Origin: Pseudorhodobacter antarcticus
GTDB lineage: Bacteria > Pseudomonadota > Alphaproteobacteria > Rhodobacterales > Rhodobacteraceae
Reading direction: 5' to 3'
Assembly (NCBI RefSeq): GCF_900110135.1
Contig: NZ_FOCO01000033.1
Span: 1 to 36,346 of the forward strand
Length of the DNA: 36,346 nucleotides
Shown here: positions 1-7,503 of the stretch, piece after piece
How the letters are laid out: each line of letters starts with the position of its first letter
Position numbering within the stretch: the stretch's first letter is position 1
Notes under the pieces: generated by a model
Databases searched by the model: none
Told to the model about the DNA's origin: nothing
Seen by the model: only the letters and a program-made list of their open reading frames with translations
Made by a program: the position numbers and the translations under genes

Positions 1-266
1 AACCGGTCGCGGACCTGATATTCGATCTGGTCGTCGGAAAGGTTGTAGAGCGCGCTCAGAACCAGCGTCTTGAACATCAAAACCGCGTCCATCGGCTTGC
101 GTCCCGCGCGGGACTTGCGATCCGCATCCGGCTTGCGCCAGGCTCGCTCAAGGGTGGGACGGAACTCCTCCCACGGCACGACGGTGTCAATCTCGACCAG
201 CGGGTCCTTCTTGGCATCCAGACTCGCGTAACGGTCCGAAAGATCGAAAAAACCCATCTGCGCCAT
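1..266 (-). CDS. IS5-family transposase, N-terminal part (runs off the left edge)
   Basis: The frame opens at an ATG at 266 and stays open to position 1, giving about 88 residues of a transposase N-terminus. It begins MAQMGFFDLSDRYASLD and continues with a run of charged residues, then KSRAGRKPMDAVLMFK and LYNLSDDQIEYQVRDR. This is the DUF772-type N-terminal domain of IS5-family transposases common in Rhodobacteraceae. The catalytic DDE domain lies outside the window, so activity cannot be judged. The element sits directly downstream of, and has cut, the CIA30-like gene at 288-569. I am confident about the family and less sure of the subgroup. Confidence 0.85.
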   Translation of the reverse strand, partial: MAQMGFFDLSDRYASLDAKKDPLVEIDTVVPWEEFRPTLERAWRKPDADRKSRAGRKPMDAVLMFKTLVLSALYNLSDDQIEYQVRDR

Positions 267-345
267 CGCCGCATCTCCACTGCCGGTTCACTGTCCCACC
301 ATACCGCAGTGCAGGGGGTGGGGCAATTTATAGAGGTGCCCCAAA
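1..345 (-). mobile_element. IS5-family element, right part with its end near 345
   Basis: Between the transposase start (266) and about 345 lies non-coding sequence with short inverted motifs. The most obvious is ggggca facing tgcccc around 322-346, which is a plausible IS terminus. Homology of the neighbouring CIA30-like protein stops at about 355, so the junction should lie between 330 and 355. The other end and the target-site duplication are outside the window, so the exact boundary is inferred. Confidence 0.55.
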
Positions 346-569
346 GAGGTAGCGCTTGACCGCAGCGTTCCGCCGTCCTGCACAAACCCGATACTTCCGG
401 TGGACACGCCCCCCATCACCTGATCGGTGAAGAACCGCCAACGGGTTTCCGGCAGCATGGTGAAATCTTCTAGAAGAGTTGGCCCGGTTGCAGATCTGTC
501 AGCCAGCGCGGGCGGCATGGCCGCACCAAAGAGCGTTGCAAGAAAGACCGCTGCAAAAAGTATCCGCAT
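288..569 (-). pseudogene. CIA30-family secreted protein, truncated by IS insertion
   Basis: The protein starts at an ATG at 569 with a signal-peptide-like N-terminus (MRILFAAVFLATLFGAAMPP, then ALA). Next comes TRWRFFTDQVMGGVSTGS, the opening motif of CIA30 proteins (complex I intermediate-associated protein 30 family). After about 70 residues homology ends at the IS5-like terminus, and the frame continues only into IS sequence (ending HCGMVGQ) before a stop at 288. The usual core of the domain, which follows with an STANNGGF-type motif in the family, is missing. It starts 8 bases after the stop of the DUF427 gene and is the last gene of the leftward operon. It is almost certainly non-functional. 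Confidence 0.7.
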
Positions 570-577
570 GACGTCTT

Positions 578-1050
578 TTACCAATGTCGCGTGCCGGGCG
601 CGCCCTTGATCTGGCCGTCCAGGTTGGGTGTGACCCGGCCGCCGTAAAAGTCGCCCTGCTGCGGGATGATGCGCAGATCGCCGACCCATGCCTCATCCAT
701 CAGCCCGGCATAAAACGCGACATAGCCTGCAAGGGCCGCAATACCGGCGGTGGGGCAGTCATAGCACCATGCGGCGCGGGACGCGGTCTTGCCCCTGGCA
801 ATCACATCGAAATAACGCGCGACGCCTTTCCATTCGCAAAAGCTGCTGCCTTGCACCGGGCGCAGGGTGGCGTGGATATCCTCGCGTGGGAGGTAGTAGC
901 GGGGGCATGGTGGGTTTCCAGCACGCGCAGGGCTCCGATGGTCTGGGCCACCAGCGCGCCACCCAGCCGAATGGTGATCTGCTGCGGCACAGATTCTAGC
1001 GCGGGCGGGCGGGGGTAGGATTGCACGTTTTCGCGCAAAAGGTCGGTCAT
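578..1050 (-). pseudogene. DUF427-family protein with a single-base frameshift
   Basis: Translation from the ATG at 1050 gives MTDLLRENVQSYPRPPALE and then RVLETHHAP, the usual start of a DUF427 protein. The rest of the family (YYLPREDI, SSFCEWKGVARYFDV, then QGDFYGGRVTPNLDG and a GAPGTRHW C-terminus) continues in another frame down to a TAA at 578. The break lies in a run of five G at 901-905 (plus strand). One extra base there would restore a continuous protein of about 157 residues. The start overlaps the UbiG-like stop by 4 bases. DUF427 proteins are small beta-fold domains of unknown function. The frameshift may be a real mutation or a sequencing error in the homopolymer. Confidence 0.75.
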
Positions 1051-1760
1051 GATGCAGCCCCGACCGATGGTTTGCGCGCAATCCCCATATAGAGGATGGC
1101 GGTCAGCGGCAGCGGCCCGAAGGTAAGATCGAACCTGCGGTTTATCCCGCGCGGGCCAAGGCCGGTCACAGCGCCCGGCAGCAACCCGGCTCCCTGCATC
1201 GCGACGCGCAATTCGCGTGGCTTGATGAACATGGCGGGGTCATGTGTGCCGCGCGGCAGCAGGCGCAGGATGTCTTCGGCGATGGTGATGGTGGCAAGCC
1301 GGGCCAGCGGGTTGCGGTTGATCGTGTCAAACAGGAACAGCCCGCCGGGGCGCAGGGTGCGGGCGACTTCGGACAGAACCTTGTTCAGGTCGGCGACATG
1401 TTCCAGCACATCGACGCAGACAACAGCGTCAAAACTGCTGTCGCCATAGGGCAGAGCCTCGCCCACGCCCACATCATAGCCGATGCGCAAACCTGTCGCG
1501 CGGGAATGGACGCGGGCGGCGTCAATGGCGTCAGACGCCGGGTCGATGCCGGTGACATCTGCGCCGCGCGCCGCCAATGCCTCGGCCATGAACCCCCCGG
1601 CACAGCCAAGGTCCAGCACCGCTTTGCCCTGCCAGTCAATCTGGCGGTCGAACCATTTCAGCCGCCCCGGCACGAGGTTTTTCAGCGTGCGCACCCAGCG
1701 GATATCATCCGACCACCAGCGGTCTGCCACTTTGTCATAGATCGTCAGGTCATTGCGCAT
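1047..1760 (-). CDS. UbiG-like class I SAM-dependent methyltransferase
   Basis: This 237-aa protein resembles 3-demethylubiquinone 3-O-methyltransferase. It has an N-terminal YDKVADRWWSDD segment, SAM-binding motif I VLDLGCAGGFMAEALA at residues 48-63, motif II VTGIDPA, a VVCVDVLEHVADL stretch typical of UbiG/Coq3, and a PGGLFLFDTINRN motif. The C-terminal part carries the substrate-cap region. Family members methylate the ring of ubiquinone precursors. Its place inside a stress-like operon, rather than alone, suggests it may be a paralogue acting on another aromatic or lipid substrate. The start at 1760 overlaps the upstream gene by 11 bases and its stop overlaps DUF427 by 4. I do not give a gene symbol because paralogy is likely. 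Confidence 0.8.
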   Translation of the reverse strand: MRNDLTIYDKVADRWWSDDIRWVRTLKNLVPGRLKWFDRQIDWQGKAVLDLGCAGGFMAEALAARGADVTGIDPASDAIDAARVHSRATGLRIGYDVGVGEALPYGDSSFDAVVCVDVLEHVADLNKVLSEVARTLRPGGLFLFDTINRNPLARLATITIAEDILRLLPRGTHDPAMFIKPRELRVAMQGAGLLPGAVTGLGPRGINRRFDLTFGPLPLTAILYMGIARKPSVGAAS

Positions 1761-2577
1761 CGGGCTGGTCCTTCGTCTTGGTCAAGCGTGGCAAAATGTA
1801 GGGCACTTCGGCGCGGTAGCCATCAAACCGCGCGCCATAGCGGGCGGCAAAGCGGCGTTCCTTCAGGCGCGGAGCGAGCAGGCAATAGGCGGTCAGGCTG
1901 ATGGCCAGAACCAGTTGATCCGGCGTCCAGACCGGGGGCGTCCACAGCGTCAGCGCAAACGCCACATAGATCGGCTGGCGGATCAGGCGAAACAGGCCGC
2001 TGGTCGGCATGTCGGGGAACACCGGGCGGATACGCGCCAACAATGACATCCAGCCTAGCGCGCCTGATTGCACCTCTGCCCCCGCATCAAAGCTAGCTTT
2101 CAGCAGGATCAGCCAGCTGGCCGCGTAAGCGGTGGTCATGGCCCAGAAAGCCACCCCTTCGGCCCGCCACCAGACAATGCCCGACGGTGTCCATAGCGCA
2201 AACAGCGCCAGCAGTTGGGCCGAGGCGATGATGGCATAGGTGGTGGTGGCCAGCGTCTGCCCATGCGGGCCGGGGATCAGCCGTGCCAAAACCCGCCCGC
2301 CGCGCCCAGTCAGCAGCACGGAATGGACCAGCGGAAACTGCGCGATCAGGGCCGCATTGACCACTACGGCCCAAGGCCAAGGCACGGTGCCAAGGCTTTC
2401 GCTCAGGCCAAAGAACATCGCCACGATCATCGCCAGCACGCCGGCGGCAAACAGCGTATGGCACAGCACACCAAAAGTCAGCGCCAGTGCGACCCGTCCC
2501 ATACCGGCTGGCGGGCGCAGGGCGGCGCGGATCAGCGTGATCAATCGGGCGATGCGCGGATCGGTCCACATCGTCAT
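1750..2577 (-). CDS. Integral membrane methyltransferase-like protein (NnrU/MddA-like)
   Basis: Starting at the ATG at 2577 the product is 275 aa with five or six hydrophobic segments. Recognisable elements are FPLVHSVLLTGRG in the first half, seen in NnrU/MddA-type membrane proteins, and in the second half IRQPIYVAFALTLWTPP and RFDGYRAEVPYILPR, which match the SAM-binding C-terminus of the isoprenylcysteine carboxyl methyltransferase-like superfamily. MddA members methylate methanethiol to dimethyl sulfide. Whether this protein does that cannot be told from sequence. The start is chosen because it overlaps the stop of the FAD gene by 4 bases (ATGA), indicating coupled translation. An upstream in-frame extension exists but lies inside the preceding gene. 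Confidence 0.65.
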   Translation of the reverse strand: MTMWTDPRIARLITLIRAALRPPAGMGRVALALTFGVLCHTLFAAGVLAMIVAMFFGLSESLGTVPWPWAVVVNAALIAQFPLVHSVLLTGRGGRVLARLIPGPHGQTLATTTYAIIASAQLLALFALWTPSGIVWWRAEGVAFWAMTTAYAASWLILLKASFDAGAEVQSGALGWMSLLARIRPVFPDMPTSGLFRLIRQPIYVAFALTLWTPPVWTPDQLVLAISLTAYCLLAPRLKERRFAARYGARFDGYRAEVPYILPRLTKTKDQPDAQ

Positions 2578-3506
2578 CGGCTCGCCAGCAGATCGGCGGC
2601 AATGGCGGTACCGCTGTCCCACGCCGCCTCGATGCGCGCACCAAGGCACCAGTCGCCGCCCAGATAAAGGCTGGCGTCGTCACTGCATAAAAACGGCTGG
2701 CCAAGCGGTTGCGTTACCCGCGCATAGCGCCAGCGGTGGGTGCTTGCATGGGTTACGGTGGCGAGGGGTGCACCCAACCTGTCGCACAGCAGGGGCAGCA
2801 TGTGGGCGGTCAGGGTGGCTGGATCATCTTCCAGATGTGCCATGCTGAACGCCGCACCGGCCTGCGCCACCCACAGCGCGCCGTGCCCTTGGGGGCGGCC
2901 CGGCTTGGCACTGTCTTGCGCGATCCATGACAGCGGGTCGTCGGGATCTCTTCGGGTGACGAAGGGTGCTGGGCCCGCAACCGCAGCCATCAACGTCAGG
3001 CAGGGGGCCATTTGCACCGCGCCAAGGGGTGCGACCAACGGGTGATCCGCGCCCAAAAGGGATGCAACCTGCGGCGCGGGCACCGTCACCACAACCGATG
3101 CCGCCCGCAAGGTGCCCTCCGCCAGATGCAGCAGCCAGCCCGCTGTATCTGGTGTGAGGCGCAGAACTTGGGTATTTTGCCGAATATCCAACCCGGACCC
3201 AAGCGCCTTGGGCAGGGCCGACATGCCCGGCACGCCCACTTTGTGCGTGCGGCCTGTTCCATCTGCCCACCCGGCCAGCGTGCCTGCGTTTTCCAGTCCA
3301 TCGAGAACGCTCGCAAAGCCTGCACCACGCGCATTAACGTATTGCGCGCCATGGTCGAACTGCAAAGCCCCCGCCCGCCGGGTGGCCACGCGCCCGCCAA
3401 TGCCACGCCCTTTGTCCAGCACCACAGGTGCCATGCCCGCATCAGCCAATCTGCGCGCACAGGCCAGCCCGGCGATGCCCGCGCCAATGATGATGACAGG
3501 CGTCAT
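2574..3506 (-). CDS. FAD-dependent NAD(P)-binding oxidoreductase, renalase-like
   Basis: The 310-aa product opens with a dinucleotide-binding fold, VIIIGAGIAGLACARRLADAG, then VVLDKGRGIGGRVATRR, the pattern of small amine-oxidase or renalase-like flavoproteins. It ends with LYLGGDWCLGARIEAAWDSG, the usual FAD-contact motif of the family, where the helix after GD binds the flavin phosphate. Length is normal for bacterial renalase-like proteins (300-340 aa). Start and stop both overlap neighbours by 4 bases, so it is translated as part of the operon between the photolyase-like and membrane methyltransferase genes. Bacterial members are often found next to photolyases in light- or singlet-oxygen-induced operons. 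The substrate is unknown. Confidence 0.8.
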   Translation of the reverse strand: MTPVIIIGAGIAGLACARRLADAGMAPVVLDKGRGIGGRVATRRAGALQFDHGAQYVNARGAGFASVLDGLENAGTLAGWADGTGRTHKVGVPGMSALPKALGSGLDIRQNTQVLRLTPDTAGWLLHLAEGTLRAASVVVTVPAPQVASLLGADHPLVAPLGAVQMAPCLTLMAAVAGPAPFVTRRDPDDPLSWIAQDSAKPGRPQGHGALWVAQAGAAFSMAHLEDDPATLTAHMLPLLCDRLGAPLATVTHASTHRWRYARVTQPLGQPFLCSDDASLYLGGDWCLGARIEAAWDSGTAIAADLLASR

Positions 3507-4729
3507 GCGGGCTGCACCTGTTCGAGGATGCGGGGAATGTTCTTTCTCACCTTGAAGAATCCCGCCGTGGCGTGGGGCCAGATGGCAGCATCCCAATCGC
3601 GCCGCCATTCGCACAAGGTTGTGCCCGCGTGCGCAAGCGATGGGGCTGCCTCTTCCAGCCAGTCGTGCAACGGGCCTTGGGTAATATAAGGCGTAGCAAT
3701 CTGTGTGGCACCCGCGCCGCTGGCCCATTTGGCAAGGGCTTCGGGGTCGCCCGCGTGCAACTGCAATGGCTCTGCGCCAATCCGTCGGGCGGCATCTGCC
3801 AACGCGCCTGCTTCAAACGCGGTGACCAAGCCTGAGACGGGCAAGAGTGACCGCAGATGGCTAGCACTCAGCGTGGCAATGCTGCGGATATCAAGGCTTG
3901 CGAGGTTGAAATCCTCAAGTCGGCAATCCTCATCCGTGATCAGCAGGGCTGTGGGCACATCGGGCTGGGGGGCGGTCACATCCCGCAAGGGCAGCACGGA
4001 TGGCAGGCCATCGGGTTCCGTCGCCTCCAGCCCTTGGGTGACTTCCGCCAGATCAGATCGGCGCGGGGTGAACCGCCCGGCAGTAAAGGTCGCAATGTTC
4101 TGCGCATCCGCCGGATAGGGTTTACCGCGCGTATGCAGCCCTGCCGCCCATCGCCAGCCAAGCGTGTTGGACGCGGCATCGCCGTCCAGCAGATGCCGGT
4201 AAAAGAAATCCGCGCCCAGCCGCCACGGCAGGCCAAGGGTGAAAATCCAGATCGACGCGAACCACATCCGCGCATGGTTGTGCAGATAGCCGGTATCGAC
4301 CAGTTCTGTGGCCCATGCATCAAAGCAATCAAGCCCCGTTTGGCCATTCATCGCGCGGTCCAGATCGCGGCGCAGGCGGCGGTCGCGGTCAAGGGTTGAC
4401 AAATCAGCCTCCAGCCCGGTGACATAGCTGGCCCAGACCTGCGGACGGCGCTCCAGCCAGCCTTTGAAATAGCCGCGCCAGATGACTTCCTGCACGAATT
4501 TCTCAGAACCTTCGGGGCCATGCGCCACCAGCGCCGCCGCCACGGCATCCTGTTCCAGTACAAGCCTGCGCCTGATATAGGGCGACAGCAGCGACACCGC
4601 CTTGTGCGCGCCTGCACCGTGGTCGGTGTTGCGGCCATTGGCATAGCGACTGCCCATGCGGGGGACAAAGGCTTCCAGAATTGCATCGCCAGCGGCGCGG
4701 GTGGGGGTCCAGTCTGTCATCAGGGTCAT
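3503..4729 (-). CDS. Photolyase/cryptochrome-like protein with reversed domain order
   Basis: This 408-aa protein starts directly with the helical FAD-binding domain of the photolyase family: YANGRNTDHGAGAHKAVSLL at 29-48, EVIWRGYF at 81-88, DTGYLHNHARMWFASIW at 145-161, and LLDGDAASNTLGWRWAAG at 180-197. These are the FAD-contact and Trp-electron-path motifs. The alpha/beta region normally found at the N-terminus of photolyases is absent there. Instead residues 258-400 look like a Rossmann-type alpha/beta domain (TALLITDEDCRL, then GAEPLQLHAGDPEALAKW, then WPHATAGFFKVRKNIP). The architecture therefore looks circularly permuted relative to classical photolyases. It may repair DNA or act as a blue-light flavoprotein. 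The ATG at 4729 overlaps the upstream stop by 4 bases. Confidence 0.8.
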   Translation of the reverse strand: MTLMTDWTPTRAAGDAILEAFVPRMGSRYANGRNTDHGAGAHKAVSLLSPYIRRRLVLEQDAVAAALVAHGPEGSEKFVQEVIWRGYFKGWLERRPQVWASYVTGLEADLSTLDRDRRLRRDLDRAMNGQTGLDCFDAWATELVDTGYLHNHARMWFASIWIFTLGLPWRLGADFFYRHLLDGDAASNTLGWRWAAGLHTRGKPYPADAQNIATFTAGRFTPRRSDLAEVTQGLEATEPDGLPSVLPLRDVTAPQPDVPTALLITDEDCRLEDFNLASLDIRSIATLSASHLRSLLPVSGLVTAFEAGALADAARRIGAEPLQLHAGDPEALAKWASGAGATQIATPYITQGPLHDWLEEAAPSLAHAGTTLCEWRRDWDAAIWPHATAGFFKVRKNIPRILEQVQPA

Positions 4730-4944
4730 TCCAAGGGTTGATCGTGGTCATAAATTTCGAACGATGGTTGCAGTGCCGCGCGCGCGCGCTGGTTGGGGGC
4801 CATCAAAGACATGCCCCCGATTTTGCGATGCGGAACTAACGGGGCAACCGGTTGCACATCGCCGACATGGCCCGTGACCACGCCAGCAAAGGACCCGCGC
4901 CCGGTCGGCACCGCAGCGCCATTGCTGTCATTGCCATTGCTCAA
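4726..4944 (-). CDS. Small conserved-looking protein of unknown function (72 aa)
   Basis: I do not recognise this protein. The reasons to believe it is a gene are its position (15 bases after the DCC-family gene), its 4-base ATGA overlap with the photolyase-like start, and its strand. The sequence is Gly- and Pro-rich at the N-terminus (PTGRGSFAGVVTGHVGD), then PLVPHRKIGGMSLMAPNQRA and an acidic tail. No signal peptide, membrane segment or cysteine is seen. It could be an accessory subunit or chaperone of the photolyase-like flavoprotein. That is guesswork based only on order. Confidence 0.5.
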   Translation of the reverse strand: MSNGNDSNGAAVPTGRGSFAGVVTGHVGDVQPVAPLVPHRKIGGMSLMAPNQRARAALQPSFEIYDHDQPLE

Positions 4945-4959
4945 ATGCCTGCTCCCCTA

Positions 4960-5346
4960 TCAGGTGGAGACGCGCTGCTTGCGCAACCGGCGCAGGTGCC
5001 AGCGGTAGATCAACGGGGCCAGCGCAAAGTCATAAGCCGCACCCGCGATCTGTTTGATCCCCGGCAAGCCCACGATCCGGCCCAGCAGACGGTAGCGTGG
5101 CATCTGCGCCCAGAGCACCAGAAACGCCGGAATGCCGGATGTCAGCACCCCGTCATGCAGCACATAGAGCCTGCGCGCCGCCGTATCGGCATCCAAACCC
5201 CATTGGCTGCGCGCGTCCGTGTTCAGATCATCAAACCTGATCGGCAGACCCGCCTCGCCCGCATATCGCGCGTAATGCCCGATCTCAAAGTTACAGACTG
5301 GGCAATTGGCGTTGTAGAGAACGGATGTTTTGGTGCTTTTTTCCAT
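4960..5346 (-). CDS. DCC-family thiol-disulfide oxidoreductase (DUF393)
   Basis: This 128-aa protein has the DCC-family opening VLYNANCPVCNFEIGHYARYAG, with a thioredoxin-like Cys-Pro-Val-Cys pair near residues 15-18. It continues with a short alpha/beta fold including RLYVLHDGVLTSGIPAFLVLW, the usual DUF393 central region, and a basic C-terminus. It is full length for the family. It is the first gene of the leftward eight-gene operon, so its promoter should lie in 5347-5620. DCC proteins are often found with photolyases and renalase-like flavoproteins, which fits this neighbourhood. The reaction is unproven; a redox role in oxidative stress is a family-level inference. Confidence 0.8.
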   Translation of the reverse strand: MEKSTKTSVLYNANCPVCNFEIGHYARYAGEAGLPIRFDDLNTDARSQWGLDADTAARRLYVLHDGVLTSGIPAFLVLWAQMPRYRLLGRIVGLPGIKQIAGAAYDFALAPLIYRWHLRRLRKQRVST

Positions 5347-5622
5347 ATCATTCAGTTAGATTTACCGCCCGTGAAGTCAAACCGATGGCCCCGGTGCTGT
5401 GATTTCCCATGCGACCGGGCTAACCTGTCTGGATCGCAGCGTGAATAGCCTCGCGCGGCGTTGCAGCCCCGATCACCAGATCCATGTGTACTGAAAAAAT
5501 GCGTAGCTACGCAGACATCCATTAAGGTAATGATATTGCTTGTTATTCAGTTGATTACACTCGCCACTAGAGCGAATCTGGGTGCAGGAAAACGATGCAA
5601 CTCACCCAAGGATGACCAAGCC
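5347..5622. promoter_or_regulatory. Divergent intergenic region with a 14-bp perfect palindrome
   Basis: This 276-base region separates the leftward stress-like operon from the rightward accessory genes, so it should hold promoters for both. The clearest feature is the perfect palindrome tgcgtagctacgca at 5500-5513. It is followed by an AT-rich stretch around 5520-5570, unusual for this GC-rich segment, that could hold the rightward promoter. I cannot name confident -35/-10 boxes. The change in gene style across this interval also makes it a candidate border of a mobile segment. Confidence 0.35.
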
Positions 5623-5805
5623 ATGACCACAAAGACCAAAGCCCCTCGCGAAGCCCTGCTGCTGGAGATTGCCGCCAAGCATTTTCATCTTGAGACGCTG
5701 GAGACGCGAAATAGCGACAGCCTCGACTTTCACGATGTGTCGGTCTGGTCGATCCGCGCCGCACTGGAAGCGGCCTTCGCGGCTGGCCAAGTCGCAGCCC
5801 GCTGA
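5623..5805 (+). CDS. DUF6900-domain small protein
   Basis: The 60-aa product starts MTTKTKAPREALLLEIAAKH and contains LETLETRNSDSLDFHDVSVW followed by a short Ala-rich helix. This matches the small DUF6900 domain carried by alphaproteobacterial plasmids, prophages and islands. Function is unknown. The ATG at 5623 is chosen because the domain begins there; the frame upstream is open but not protein-like. It is followed 14 bases later by the next small gene, so the two are probably co-transcribed. Such genes usually sit near DUF3489 and recombinase genes. Here DUF3489 is present but no recombinase remains. Confidence 0.65.
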   Translation: MTTKTKAPREALLLEIAAKHFHLETLETRNSDSLDFHDVSVWSIRAALEAAFAAGQVAAR

Positions 5806-5819
5806 ACAGGAGAGCAGCC

Positions 5820-6050
5820 ATGACCACCCGCCGCGCCACCACCCCGAACGACAAAGCCCTGAACGCCTTCATCTCTGCCAAAGCCGAGATCGATACGATG
5901 CTGGAGCGCCTGAAAGCCCTTAGCGACGATCATTTCAACACCCACCCCGACGAGATCAATTGGGGCGATGTCGGCACCCTCAACCACTACGCCAGCCTGT
6001 TGCGCCAGATCACCGACAGCGCCTTCAAAGAGGGCGAATACGCCGAGTGA
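5820..6050 (+). CDS. Conserved accessory-region protein of unknown function (76 aa)
   Basis: The 76-aa product begins MTTRRATTPNDKALNAFISA, then AEIDTMLERLKALSDDHFN and NWGDVGTLNHYASLLRQITD. It is mostly helical and acidic, with no membrane segment, cysteine or known catalytic motif. A purine-rich ribosome site (aggagagc, 5808-5815) precedes the ATG. I recognise it only as the kind of small protein that lies between DUF6900 and DUF3489 genes in alphaproteobacterial mobile regions. The order here supports that. No function can be assigned. Confidence 0.6.
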   Translation: MTTRRATTPNDKALNAFISAKAEIDTMLERLKALSDDHFNTHPDEINWGDVGTLNHYASLLRQITDSAFKEGEYAE

Positions 6051-6141
6051 GGCGATCCCGCCTCGAGCCTGCCCCGCGATGGCGGGGCTTGGCCTCATAG
6101 AAGCGTGCCGCATCCCGCGCGCCGTGAACGCAGAGGCCACC

Positions 6142-6678
6142 ATGACCAAACTCACTGAAACCCAAGCCATAATTCTCAGCGCCGCAGCCCAGCGCGCGAG
6201 CAATCTCGCGATGCCGCTCCCCAAGGGGCTGCACGGTGCTGCCGCGAAAAAGGTCATCAGCATGATGATCGGACGCGGCTGGCTCGAAGAGGTCGACGCC
6301 GACCTGCGCAAGAACGAGCCGCTCTGGCGCGAGACCGGCGATGGTCACGGGACCACGCTGGTCGTCACTGACGCGGGGCTGCTGGCCATCGGGGTGGAGC
6401 CGGTTGTGGTGCAAACCATGGCTGCGATCCGCACCCACGCGGCCCAACCTCCCGCGCCCAAACCGGCAACCCCGCGTGCGGGGACCAAACAGGCGCAGAT
6501 CATCGCGCTTTTGCAGCGCCCCGAGGGAGCAAGCGTCGCCGAGATGGTCGAAGCGACATCGTGGCAGGCTCACACGGTCCGGGGCGCAATCTCGGGCGCG
6601 CTGAAGAAGAGGCTTGGCCTGCCGATTATCGCCGAGAAGGTTGAGGGTAAGGGAATAGTCTACAAGTTGCCCGCCTGA
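6142..6678 (+). CDS. DUF3489-domain protein
   Basis: The 178-aa product has an N-terminal helical region (MTKLTETQAIILSAAAQRAS, then GRGWLEEVDADL) and a Pro/Ala linker around 110-125. The C-terminal DUF3489 domain has TKQAQIIALLQRPEGASVAE, then TSWQAHTVRGAISGALKKRL. That domain looks like a helix-turn-helix and probably binds DNA. A GAGG ribosome site at 6133-6136 supports the ATG at 6142, although the frame is open further upstream. In relatives this gene is usually followed by DUF2924 and a serine recombinase. Neither is seen here, and the following 700 bases are degenerate. It is therefore probably a remnant of a once larger recombinase-bearing element. Confidence 0.75.
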   Translation: MTKLTETQAIILSAAAQRASNLAMPLPKGLHGAAAKKVISMMIGRGWLEEVDADLRKNEPLWRETGDGHGTTLVVTDAGLLAIGVEPVVVQTMAAIRTHAAQPPAPKPATPRAGTKQAQIIALLQRPEGASVAEMVEATSWQAHTVRGAISGALKKRLGLPIIAEKVEGKGIVYKLPA

Positions 6679-6991
6679 GCCGTCCTCGACTGTTGAGCTA
6701 GGCTGTCGCCTGCGACCGGACTGCGATCATTCATTGCCACGACAGAAGATCGCAGGCCGCCGCCTTTAGGATGTCATGCGTCAAAAGCAGTTCAAATGGG
6801 TAGATCTCGCCCGGTTCCGGCTCTCCCCGATGTCCAGTTGGTTGATCCGCTCGGTAATCTCACATTCTACAGACGACCAAAGAAACAGGATCGAGCAGAC
6901 GTTCGCCTTCATTTTGATGAGGGTGGTGGGATTTATAGTGGTATCATCTTGAATGGTTGGTCGGGCTTCGCATTCCTTTGCATCTGGGGCA
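6679..6991. other. Non-coding or degenerate stretch after the DUF3489 gene
   Basis: No gene is convincing here. A short inverted repeat, ctgcgatc at 6721-6728 facing gatcgcag at 6748-6755, could be a weak terminator or protein site. A 58-codon frame from 6776 and frames on the opposite strand exist but resemble nothing I know. The DUF2924 and recombinase genes that often follow DUF3489 are absent, so deletion is likely. Confidence 0.35.
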
Positions 6992-7360
6992 TCATCTTTC
7001 ACTTTCCCGTCTGATGAAAGCTACTCCCTTGCAGTCTGGCGGCACTGTGTCCGGCCGCCATCTCTCACCGCAGCGCTGCCCAGTGCGTTCGGCGGCGGCC
7101 AACTGGGTGCCATGGCTGTGGAAAGTCTCATAGATCAGGTCGCTGGGGTCGCTGAACGCTGTCAGCACCGCCTCGACCAGCGCCACAGGGAACACCGCCG
7201 GGTGCCACCCCGCAGCACCCAAACCGCCCTTTTGCCGCATGATGCAGAAGAGGCTATCCGAAATGCGGCGGCTCTGGATCGTGTTGCCACTGCCGGTCTT
7301 GGCGTGGACGGTGCCGTCGGCCCGGCATCGACCACTGCCGCAAATGGTTTTGCCCGCATG
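6992..7360 (-). pseudogene. DNA methyltransferase fragment, N-4/N-6 type
   Basis: Read leftward from about 7360, the frame gives GRCRADGTVHAKTGSGNTIQ, SDSLFCIMRQKGGLGAAG, HPAVFPVALVEAVLTAFSD and IYETFHSHGTQLAAAERTG. This is the C-terminal part of a phage-type DNA N-methylase. The HPAVFPVALVEAVL segment and a degenerate SAM motif are visible: the normal form would be close to DPFCGSGT, here ETFHSHGT, so the key motif is lost. The protein ends shortly after in non-homologous sequence with a stop at 6992. The target-recognition region and the DPPY-type motif are missing. It is best read as decayed phage or island material. Confidence 0.6.
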
Positions 7361-7503
7361 CTTGGACGAAACCCCTTATGCGGTTTGCGGTGAGCGCGGC
7401 TGCAAGGGAAAACGAACTCGTACGGTGGGGCCAAGCGGCTGTTCCAGACGCCGGACAGCTTTGCCAAATGGTAAATTGATTTGGATTCAGAGGCTTCTCA
7501 GCA

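Noticed and set aside
1242-1901. Long plus-strand frame opposite the UbiG-like gene
   Set aside because: It lies antisense to a clear methyltransferase and its translation resembles no protein; GC-rich codon shadow.
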